Positions 17,673 to 24,004 of a stretch of DNA of 49,168 nucleotides are shown piece after piece. This stretch comes from Faecalitalea cylindroides ATCC 27803 (GTDB lineage: Bacteria > Bacillota_I > Bacilli_A > Erysipelotrichales > Erysipelotrichaceae): positions 1 through 49,168 of the forward strand of contig NZ_KI271042.1 of the NCBI RefSeq assembly GCF_000469305.1, read 5' to 3'. Each line of letters starts with the position of its first letter. Position 1 is the first letter of the stretch. The position numbers and the translations under genes are program-made. The notes beneath the pieces were generated by a model. The model worked only from the letters and a program-made list of their open reading frames with translations. It ran no database searches and was not told where the DNA came from.

Positions 17673-18227
17673 CTATAGATATGAAATTACTAGAGCCACA
17701 AGCCCGCACGCAACCATGACTTTAATCGGCCCTGTTTTAAATTTTCTCAATACTATAAAAGCTCCAATAAATAAAATCAAGCTTTCTATATTAAGAGCAC
17801 TCAACGAAACAGCACCTTCTGGCCAAAAACAGGCTATGATCATTGATACTCCGCTAGCCGCAATTAGAGCTGTAACCGCAGGACGAAGACCTTTTAAGAT
17901 TGCTTTAACACTTCTTAATTGTCGATACTTATAATAAAACCAAGCCAGAAACAAAACAATCACAAAACTAGGCAATACTGTTCCTAATGTACTTACAATT
18001 GCTCCTGGCACTCCAGCAATTTTCGTCCCTACAAAAGTTGCAGCATTAATTGCTATGGGTCCCGGTGTCATTTGTGAAATCGTTACAATATCTCCAAACT
18101 CTCGTACTGTAAGCCAATGATTTAAATCTACAACTTGATTTTGAATGATAGGTAAAGCCGCATACCCTCCACCAATACTTAATAATCCGACTTGAAGGAA
18201 GCTTAACAATAATTGTATCAATATCAT
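17673..18227 (-). CDS. Chromate transporter family protein, second half
   Basis: A 184-residue ChrA-type domain: GLLSIGGGYAALPIIQNQVV and FGDIVTISQMTPGPIAINAATFVGTKIAG are the conserved first-helix and signature motifs. About five or six helices. ChrA proteins are either one ~400-residue chain or two half-size genes as here, working as a heteropair. Chromate efflux is only the name-giving activity; the true substrate is unknown. The ATG overlaps the preceding gene by 4 bases. Confidence 0.85.
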   Translation of the reverse strand: MILIQLLLSFLQVGLLSIGGGYAALPIIQNQVVDLNHWLTVREFGDIVTISQMTPGPIAINAATFVGTKIAGVPGAIVSTLGTVLPSFVIVLFLAWFYYKYRQLRSVKAILKGLRPAVTALIAASGVSMIIACFWPEGAVSLSALNIESLILFIGAFIVLRKFKTGPIKVMVACGLVALVISYL

Positions 18228-18784
18228 TTTACTTCCCCTCTTTTCTTTTCAAATATATATCCTGCAATGCCACATCCAAGTATGATCAATAATAAATGTA
18301 CATTAAAGACAACACTTAACAAGAAAGCAACAAGCATCAATACAATATATATCGCCTCACCTTGCGAGACGATATCTTTTGCCATTTTATAAACCACATC
18401 ACAGATTACAGCACAGACTCCAGCTTGCATTCCAAATAAGATTGTTTGAATCGCTTCAACTTGAATAAACCAGTCGTAGCATAAAGTAATAATAGAAATC
18501 ACTAAAAAAGGTGGAAGAACCGTCCCAAACACCGAGACGATTGCCCCAACAACTCCTTGTATGCGATATCCAATTATGATTGAAGCATTGATTGCAATTG
18601 CTCCTGGAGATGATTGCGCTATAGCCACAAGATCCATCATTTCATATTTATCGATCCATTCATACTCTTCCACAAACTTCTTTTGCATCAAAGGAACGAT
18701 CACATATCCTCCACCAAAAGTAAATGCACTTAATGAAAATGTGGATCGAAATAGTTGAAATAACACTTTATAATCTATCTTCAT
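18224..18784 (-). CDS. Chromate transporter family protein, first half
   Basis: The partner half-transporter, 186 residues, with the parallel motifs FTFGGGYVIVPLMQKKFV and AIAQSSPGAIAINASIIIGYRIQG. I place the start at MKIDYKVLFQ, where AGGAAGGA lies upstream, rather than 43 codons earlier in A/T-rich sequence without a ribosome binding site. It heads the operon with its partner and the HD-domain gene. Confidence 0.85.
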   Translation of the reverse strand: MKIDYKVLFQLFRSTFSLSAFTFGGGYVIVPLMQKKFVEEYEWIDKYEMMDLVAIAQSSPGAIAINASIIIGYRIQGVVGAIVSVFGTVLPPFLVISIITLCYDWFIQVEAIQTILFGMQAGVCAVICDVVYKMAKDIVSQGEAIYIVLMLVAFLLSVVFNVHLLLIILGCGIAGYIFEKKRGEVK

Positions 18785-18914
18785 AATCCTATTCCTTCCT
18801 AAAAGAAAATACAAAAATAAAAATGGCCCAAATGTATTTTCTTTTTCCGTACATAGTATACCTAATGTTATCTTAAGATAAAAGAAAGATTTATTTAATA
18901 TAACATCAAACAAA

Positions 18915-18946
18915 AGAAAAAAGCCTTCATCATACGATAAAGGCTT
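18915..18946 (-). terminator. Intrinsic terminator after rplL
   Basis: Minus strand AAGCCTTTATC/GATGAAGGCTT, 11 pairs including one U-G, 4-nt loop, then T-rich. It ends the L11/L10 operon 20 bases past the rplL stop, in place of continuation into rpoB. Confidence 0.85.
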
Positions 18947-18966
18947 AAAGATCTTTAAAATCGATT

Positions 18967-19338
18967 TTACTTAACTTCTACAGAAGCACCAGCATCCATC
19001 AATTTCTTTTTGATTTCTTCTGCTTCTTCTGGAGAGATGTTTTCTTTGATTGCAGCAGGAGCACCGTCTACTAATTTCTTAGCATCAACTAGTCCTAAAC
19101 CTGTGATTTCACGTACTGCTTTGATTACAGCAACTTTTGTTCCACCAACATCAGTTAATGTAACAGTTACTTCTGTAGGTCCTGCAGCTTCTTCAGCAGC
19201 ACCTGCAGCAGGAGCAGCAACAGCAGCAGCTGCAACTACACCGAATTTTTCTTCGATTGCGCTTACCAAGTCGTTTAGTTCAAGAATTGTAGCTTCTTCT
19301 AAGTAAGCAAGAATATCTTCATGAGTTAATTTAGCCAT
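18967..19338 (-). CDS. rplL: 50S ribosomal protein L7/L12
   Basis: The stalk protein that recruits translation factors. 123 residues: an N-terminal dimerisation helix pair, an alanine-rich hinge ([19 protein letters not shown]) and the C-terminal domain with VKKLVDGAP-type helix (here [18 protein letters not shown]). AGGAGG precedes the ATG. It lies 20 bases after rplJ. Confidence 0.97.
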   Translation of the reverse strand: MAKLTHEDILAYLEEATILELNDLVSAIEEKFGVVAAAAVAAPAAGAAEEAAGPTEVTVTLTDVGGTKVAVIKAVREITGLGLVDAKKLVDGAPAAIKENISPEEAEEIKKKLMDAGASVEVK

Positions 19339-19358
19339 TTTTCTTTTCCTCCTATAAA

Positions 19359-19922
19359 TTATTCAGCAGCTGCCTCAACAGCTGGTTCAGCAGTTTCTTC
19401 TGCCGGTTTTACTTCTTCAGCCTTTACAGTTCCATTTTCTTTAGCTTCAGCTAATGCCTTAATAGTCATAGCGAACTTAATTACTGGAGCATTCAAGCAA
19501 GAAGCGAATTTAGCCAACATACCTTCTTTGTTAGGTAATGATGACAATTTTTTAATTGTATCAGTGTCAACCATTGACCCATCAACAATACCAGTTTTTA
19601 ACACCAAGTTTTCGTGGTTTTTAGCAAATTTAGCTAATACACGAGCTGGAGCAACTGGATCCTTACCAAACGCTAATGCGTTAGGACCAACCAATCCTTC
19701 GCTGAAATCGTTGTATCCAAGTTTTTCACTTGCGCGGCGAGCGATTGCATTTTTGTATACCTTAAGTTCAACATCTTCTTCACGTAATGCGCGACGAAGT
19801 TCTGTTACTTCAGCAACAGTCAAACCACGGTATTCAACAAGTACAACTGAACTTGCTGCTTCCATTTTTTCAGCTAAGGCGTTAACGTCAGCTTCCTTTT
19901 TTGCAAGGATATCTTTGTTCAT
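19359..19922 (-). CDS. rplJ: 50S ribosomal protein L10
   Basis: L10 anchors the L7/L12 stalk. The N-terminus [19 protein letters not shown]-type region and [12 protein letters not shown] are typical; the acidic alanine-rich tail binds L12 dimers. I start at [12 protein letters not shown], with GAGGTG seven bases upstream; an alternative in-frame GTG three codons earlier lies inside the ribosome binding site. The gene follows an L10 leader and a second promoter inside the rplK-L cluster. Bacterial L10-L12 complexes autoregulate through such leaders. Confidence 0.96.
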   Translation of the reverse strand: MNKDILAKKEADVNALAEKMEAASSVVLVEYRGLTVAEVTELRRALREEDVELKVYKNAIARRASEKLGYNDFSEGLVGPNALAFGKDPVAPARVLAKFAKNHENLVLKTGIVDGSMVDTDTIKKLSSLPNKEGMLAKFASCLNAPVIKFAMTIKALAEAKENGTVKAEEVKPAEETAEPAVEAAAE

Positions 19923-19952
19923 TCGTTCCACCTCTTCTTTCTTTTATTGCAA

Positions 19953-20076
19953 CAATATTCGAAAGAAAAGCCCATACCAAAGTACGGGCTTTACAATGCA
20001 AAAACAATACTTACTGCATCAACCCTCGGTAACATGATTAAGCTTTCGCCGTTACTGTCTTTGGAATATTGATAAC
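19953..20076 (-). promoter_or_regulatory. L10 leader (ribosomal protein autoregulatory attenuator)
   Basis: The transcript upstream of rplJ has the L10-leader core: AAAGACAGTAACGG, GCTTAAT and GTTACCGAGGGTTGATGCAG form the known L10-binding kinked stem. It is followed by a terminator hairpin AAAGCCC/GGGCTTT at 19967-19992 with a T-rich tail. CCAAAG in the core (20059-20064) can pair with CTTTGG in the terminator (19977-19982), giving mutually exclusive structures. An 8-bp complement, CAATATTC (20064-20071) with GAATATTG (19953-19960), brackets the leader. Confidence 0.85.
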
Positions 20077-20082
20077 AATCAA

Positions 20083-20111
20083 ATTCTAAATGTTCTTTAC
20101 TGCTTTGTCAA
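20083..20111 (-). promoter_or_regulatory. Promoter of rplJ-rplL
   Basis: Perfect TTGACA, 17-bp spacer, TAGAAT on the minus strand, starting 2 bases after the rplA stop codon. It drives the L10 leader independently of rplK-rplA. Confidence 0.85.
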
Positions 20112-20112
20112 A

Positions 20113-20799
20113 CTATTTTTCAATAGTGACTTTAATTCCAGGACCCATTGTAGTAGAAAGAACTAAATTTTTCATGTAAGCTCCTTTTACTGTAGTTGGG
20201 CGTGCTTTTGCAATCGTGTTGTAGATTGCACGGAAGTTTTCAACAAGCTTGTCTTCTTCAAAGCTCACTTTACCGATCATAACATTGATGTTTCCTTCTT
20301 TGTCAACACGGTAAGTAACTTTACCTTTCTTGATTTCATCAACAGCTTTTGCAACATCCATTGTTACAGTTCCTGTTTTAGGGTTTGGCATTAAACCTTT
20401 AGGTCCTAAAACACGTCCTAATTTACCTAACTGACCCATCATATCTGGAGTAGCTACCAATACATCAAAATCGAACCAACCTTTTTGGATTTTTTCGATG
20501 ATGTCAGCTCCGCCTACAAAGTCAGCACCTGCTTCTTTAGCAGCTTTTTCTTTGTCACCTTGTGCGACTACACATACACGCTGTGTTTTACCAGTTCCAT
20601 TTGGCAATACCATTGCACCACGAATCTGCTGATCAGCATGACGTGGGTCAACATTTAAACGGAAACTTACTTCAACACTTGCGTCAAATTTAACTGTACT
20701 TGATTTTTTTGCTAATGCTACTGCTTCTTCGATTGAATAAGTTTTTTCAGAATCAACCAATTTAGCAGCTTCAGCATATCTCTTACTTACTTTTGCCAT
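20113..20799 (-). CDS. rplA: 50S ribosomal protein L1
   Basis: L1 forms the mobile stalk at the E site and represses its own operon in many bacteria. The 228 residues contain the signature region [25 protein letters not shown] and the closing [23 protein letters not shown] lies before the ATG, 11 bases after rplK. Confidence 0.97.
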   Translation of the reverse strand: MAKVSKRYAEAAKLVDSEKTYSIEEAVALAKKSSTVKFDASVEVSFRLNVDPRHADQQIRGAMVLPNGTGKTQRVCVVAQGDKEKAAKEAGADFVGGADIIEKIQKGWFDFDVLVATPDMMGQLGKLGRVLGPKGLMPNPKTGTVTMDVAKAVDEIKKGKVTYRVDKEGNINVMIGKVSFEEDKLVENFRAIYNTIAKARPTTVKGAYMKNLVLSTTMGPGIKVTIEK

Positions 20800-20810
20800 T
20801 TCGATTCCTC

Positions 20811-21230
20811 CTATTCAAATCCTTCAATTTTAATACCCATGTTACGAGCAGTACCAGCTACGATCTTCATAGCTGCTTCAATGTCATTAGCATTCAAATC
20901 TGGCATCTTGTATTCAGCGATTTCTTTTAACTGATCTACTGTGATAGTACCAGCGATTTGTTTCTGGTCTCCACTAGCCTTCTGAATGTTTGCTGCTTTC
21001 TTTAACAAGTTTGCAGCTGGAGTCGTTTTCAATACGAAATCAAAGCTTTTGTCTTCGTAAGCTGTAATGATTACAGGAACGATATCTCCTTTACGATCTT
21101 TTGTTGCGTCGTTAAATGCTGTACAGAACTGTGGCATATTGATACCAGCACTTGCCAATGCAGGACCTGGTTTAGCTCCGCCAGCCATAAATTGCAACTT
21201 ACAAACCTTTGCAACTTTCTTTTTAGCCAT
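20811..21230 (-). CDS. rplK: 50S ribosomal protein L11
   Basis: L11 binds the GTPase centre rRNA and is needed for RelA activation. 139 residues from [25 protein letters not shown] to [10 protein letters not shown]; the proline-rich N-terminal [10 protein letters not shown] and the C-terminal GTARNMG match. I use the ATG at MAKKK, 8 bases after AGGAGGTG, and not the ATG three codons earlier. It heads the L11-L1 operon. The first residues contain a cysteine (VCKLQ) where many homologues have an aliphatic residue. Confidence 0.97.
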   Translation of the reverse strand: MAKKKVAKVCKLQFMAGGAKPGPALASAGINMPQFCTAFNDATKDRKGDIVPVIITAYEDKSFDFVLKTTPAANLLKKAANIQKASGDQKQIAGTITVDQLKEIAEYKMPDLNANDIEAAMKIVAGTARNMGIKIEGFE

Positions 21231-21260
21231 AAGACACACCTCCTATTTTGGTCTTATGCA

Positions 21261-21294
21261 GTGGTCTTAACGAGTGGGTTGCGCACTCTGCCAC
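21261..21294 (-). promoter_or_regulatory. L11-L1 operon leader, possible L1-binding structure
   Basis: Minus strand forms GTGG-CA-GAGTG-loop-CACTC-GTTAAGA-CCAC: two stems separated by an asymmetric internal loop, just upstream of the rplK ribosome binding site. Known L1 mRNA sites are two short stems around an asymmetric internal loop, so L1 repression is plausible. I did not match a consensus. Confidence 0.5.
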
Positions 21295-21306
21295 GCATGC
21301 TAATCT

Positions 21307-21335
21307 ATAATACAAAATTAAATAACCGATTTCAA
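21307..21335 (-). promoter_or_regulatory. Promoter of rplK-rplA
   Basis: Minus strand TTGAAA, 17-bp spacer, TATTAT, about 77 bases before the rplK ATG. Confidence 0.8.
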
Positions 21336-21386
21336 GGCTTTTTTTGTAAATATAAGCATAAAATCCAAACATTTATCATTTTATCC

Positions 21387-21415
21387 TTTTCATCACGCTT
21401 AATATATTCTATACT
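21387..21415 (+). promoter_or_regulatory. Probable promoter of folT
   Basis: TTTTCA, 17-bp spacer, TATACT, ending 8 bases before the riboswitch. It is divergent to the rplK promoter. Confidence 0.5.
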
Positions 21416-21423
21416 TGTCTTGT

Positions 21424-21521
21424 AGCAGAGTAAAAATATGAGCGTTAAGTGTTCTAAACACGGGGAGTTGGTTTAGAAACGAAAAGATTTTCTTGCGGTT
21501 CATATTTTGCATCCCGCTGTT
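21424..21521 (+). promoter_or_regulatory. Tetrahydrofolate (THF) riboswitch
   Basis: The aptamer has the conserved blocks in order: GAGTA after the closing stem, GCGTTAAGTG, GGGGAGTTG, CGAAAAGATT-TTCTTGCGGTTCAT and GCATCCCGCT. The closing stem AGCAG (21424-21428) pairs with CTGTT (21517-21521). It lies directly before folT, the folate transporter gene, which is the classic target. Binding of reduced folates should reduce folT expression. Confidence 0.92.
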
Positions 21522-21536
21522 GTGATGAAAAAAAGA

Positions 21537-21573
21537 ACCTCCTTTTTTCCATTCACAATATGGAAAAGGAGGT
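21537..21573 (+). promoter_or_regulatory. THF riboswitch expression platform: hairpin over the folT ribosome binding site
   Basis: ACCTCC ... CCAT at 21537-21552 pairs with ATGG ... GGAGGT at 21560-21573. The AAGGAGGT ribosome binding site of folT is the 3' arm, so the hairpin would block translation. The following ATTTTT is too short for a strong terminator, so translational control is more likely, although both are possible. Confidence 0.8.
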
Positions 21574-21581
21574 ATTTTTAT

Positions 21582-22133
21582 ATGAAACAATACTTTGTTA
21601 TGTTAAACGAGAATGCACGCTCAATTAAAAATGTGCACGTGATCGTTGGTGTCAGCTTATTTTTCGCATTAAACGTTATCATGAACCTGTTTGTATCGGT
21701 ATATATTACACCGGAAATCAAAGTTGGTTTTGCCAGCATTGCCACAGCTGCAAGTTGTTATTTCTATGGACCAATTCCAAATCTAATCGTTGCCCCACTT
21801 TTAGACTTTGTTAACTTCATTGTTAAACCAAGTGGAACTTACTTTCCAATCTTTATGATCAGCACTTTTGCTACGGCAGCTATTTTCTCTTTCTTCTTTT
21901 ATGGACAAGACAAAGTTTCTTTAAAGCGAGTAATATTGGCACGACTTAGCTATGACATCATCGTTAGTTTATTCTTAAACTCACTCTTTACTTCAATGCT
22001 TTGGGGAACTCCATTCTGGGCAATTGTTTCACCAAAGATTGTAAAAAATCTTATCTGTCTGCCAATTCAAGTAGTCGTTCTATACCTAACAATGAAAACT
22101 TGTACGCAGCTAAAGCCTAGACTTAAAGCTTAA
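21582..22133 (+). CDS. folT: Folate ECF transporter S component FolT
   Basis: The membrane substrate-binding subunit that captures folate and docks on a shared EcfAA'T energy module (not encoded in this window). 183 residues with about six helices, the ASCYFYGPIPNLIVAPLLDF loop typical of S components and an FVNFIVKPSGTYFP segment. The THF riboswitch upstream makes FolT the strongest call. The ATG is 8 bases after AAGGAGGT. Its 3' end overlaps the convergent folC by 11 bases. Confidence 0.88.
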   Translation: MKQYFVMLNENARSIKNVHVIVGVSLFFALNVIMNLFVSVYITPEIKVGFASIATAASCYFYGPIPNLIVAPLLDFVNFIVKPSGTYFPIFMISTFATAAIFSFFFYGQDKVSLKRVILARLSYDIIVSLFLNSLFTSMLWGTPFWAIVSPKIVKNLICLPIQVVVLYLTMKTCTQLKPRLKA

Positions 22134-23295
22134 TTTTTAAGACATCTCCTACAAAATAAAGAGATCCACACAAAAGAATATTTTCTTTTGTGTTTTTTAT
22201 TATTGTTTCCAGTTCATCAAATTCAATAATAGGCAATCCAAGATGCTCTAATGGATAAAGTCGATCTGTATCGAAACGAACCAATACGATATCTTTTGTA
22301 AGCTTTTTTAATTCTTCGATCATATCCGATGCATCTTTTTCTTTTAATACAGAAAAATAAATCGTCCCATCAAATGATTGAAGTTCATTTACCAAAGCTT
22401 TGATACCTGGAACATTGTGCGCTCCATCCACTAAAACATATGGATCCTCTCTTAGCACACTAAATCGTCCTAACCAGTTAAAATTATCCAGCACTTCCTG
22501 AATATGCTTGCTGCTAATGGAGTAACCTAGCACAAATAAAGTTTCCAAGGCTAAAATCATATTGTCAATTTGATATTCTGGGATCTTCGCAAAATAATCA
22601 ACACCGTTGTATACGATCTTATATCCATCTTTTGTCTTGGAGATATCAGACAAAGACACAAATCCTAACATGACATTTAAATAATCGGCAACCAGTTCCA
22701 TTACTTTTTGACAGGCAGGATCCTTCTCTGTCGTTAATGCGATCGCATTCGGTTTAAAAATGCCGGATTTTTCATAAGCAATTTGTTCTAAGGTATCCCC
22801 TAAAAACTCTTGATGATCTAAACCTACATTCGTAATCAAAGTGGCCATATAGTCTAGTGAAGTTGTCGCATCAAGCCTTCCACCAAGCCCAACTTCTATG
22901 ATGGCAACATCTACATTTTGTTCAATAAAGTATACTAAAGCCATCCAAAGATCAATTTCAAACATCGTTAACTGTTTTTCTTCAAAAAATGCATCCCAAA
23001 TATCATAAATCCTTCCCCAATCCTCTAATGAGATATCCTTTGAATCAATTTGTATCCTCTCCATATGAGACACTAAATGAGGTGAAGTAAACATACCCGT
23101 TTTATAGTCTTCGCTTTGTAAAAACATAGAAAGCCACTTACAAGTGCTTCCTTTCCCATTTGTCCCTGCAACTTGAATCTTTTTTAAGCTTTTGTGTTCC
23201 GGTAGATATTCATCCAGCCATTTTCTAAAAAGAACCAAATCGTGATTCTTCCCTTTTTTGTTTTCCATTTTTTTAATTTTATCTTGTACATTCAT
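22123..23295 (-). CDS. folC: Folylpolyglutamate synthase / dihydrofolate synthase
   Basis: Adds glutamate to dihydropteroate or reduced folates, trapping folates in the cell. The 390 residues include the P-loop VAGTNGKGST (44-51), the SPHLVSHMERIQI omega-loop region, VGLGGRLDATTSLD, NVGLDHQEFLGDT, EKSGIFKP with the carbamylated-lysine neighbourhood, and LVDGAHNVPG. It pairs functionally with folT, transcribed toward it. No ribosome binding site is seen before the ATG, and the -10 box ends 6 bases before it, which predicts a leaderless mRNA. Confidence 0.94.
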   Translation of the reverse strand: MNVQDKIKKMENKKGKNHDLVLFRKWLDEYLPEHKSLKKIQVAGTNGKGSTCKWLSMFLQSEDYKTGMFTSPHLVSHMERIQIDSKDISLEDWGRIYDIWDAFFEEKQLTMFEIDLWMALVYFIEQNVDVAIIEVGLGGRLDATTSLDYMATLITNVGLDHQEFLGDTLEQIAYEKSGIFKPNAIALTTEKDPACQKVMELVADYLNVMLGFVSLSDISKTKDGYKIVYNGVDYFAKIPEYQIDNMILALETLFVLGYSISSKHIQEVLDNFNWLGRFSVLREDPYVLVDGAHNVPGIKALVNELQSFDGTIYFSVLKEKDASDMIEELKKLTKDIVLVRFDTDRLYPLEHLGLPIIEFDELETIIKNTKENILLCGSLYFVGDVLKIKL

Positions 23296-23297
23296 AG

Positions 23298-23310
23298 TGG
23301 TATTATATCA
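23298..23310. promoter_or_regulatory. Overlapping divergent extended -10 promoters of folC and ung
   Basis: On the minus strand TG-A-TATAAT (23302-23310) faces folC; on the plus strand TG-G-TATTAT (23298-23306) faces ung. The two -10 hexamers overlap by five bases, so RNA polymerase could use only one direction at a time. Neither has a good -35, as expected for extended -10 promoters. Confidence 0.65.
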
Positions 23311-23337
23311 TTAGTCAAACAGAAATGAGGAATAATT

Positions 23338-23997
23338 ATGATCATGAATAACGATTGGGACGCTCTATTTGATCAGGAGATCCAAAAAGAATATCTATTG
23401 AACCTTCGATATTTCTTAGCTCGTGAATATAAGACAAAACAAATCTTTCCGGCAAAAGAAAACATCTTTGCGGCATTTAAGACGACTTCTCTAAAAGATA
23501 CAAAAGTTGTCATTTTAGGACAAGATCCCTATCACAATGTTGGACAGGCACAAGGATATGCCTTCTCTGTGCCATCCGATTTTCCTTTACCACCATCATT
23601 AAAAAATATTTATAAAGAATTAGAAAACGAATATCATGTACCGGTTCATAGAAGTGGCGATCTTACCGACTGGGCAAAACAAGGCGTGCTATTGATGAAT
23701 ACAGTATTGACCGTTGAAGCTCATAAAGCTTTTTCTCATAGTAAGATGGGATGGCAAAACTTTACAAACGAAGCTTTGCGATGGATCAATAAAAAAGATG
23801 GACCTGTAGTCTTCATGCTATGGGGAAACAGCGCGATCAATGCTAAAAAGTTTCTAGACAACCCAAAACATCTTGTACTAACATGTGCCCATCCATCTCC
23901 ATTAAGCGCTTCAAGAGGATTCTTTGGTTGTAACCACTTTAGATTGGCCAACGAATACTTAGAAAGTTATGGAGAAACCCCAATCAAATGGATCTAA
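23338..23997 (+). CDS. ung: Uracil-DNA glycosylase
   Basis: Family-1 UDG that removes uracil from DNA. The 219 residues carry the catalytic GQDPYHN (Asp63), the minor-groove/uracil pocket segment FMLWGNSA, and the HPSPLSASRGFFG loop. GAGG lies 7 bases before the first ATG; the second ATG two codons later is an alternative start. It is divergent from folC and convergent with the ABC exporter genes, with only 7 bases between the stop codons and no clear terminator. Confidence 0.97.
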   Translation: MIMNNDWDALFDQEIQKEYLLNLRYFLAREYKTKQIFPAKENIFAAFKTTSLKDTKVVILGQDPYHNVGQAQGYAFSVPSDFPLPPSLKNIYKELENEYHVPVHRSGDLTDWAKQGVLLMNTVLTVEAHKAFSHSKMGWQNFTNEALRWINKKDGPVVFMLWGNSAINAKKFLDNPKHLVLTCAHPSPLSASRGFFGCNHFRLANEYLESYGETPIKWI

Positions 23998-24004
23998 ACC
24001 AACT

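Noticed and set aside
21399-21590. A 63-codon minus-strand frame upstream of rplK
   Set aside because: It overlaps the THF riboswitch and folT leader and has no ribosome binding site or family features.
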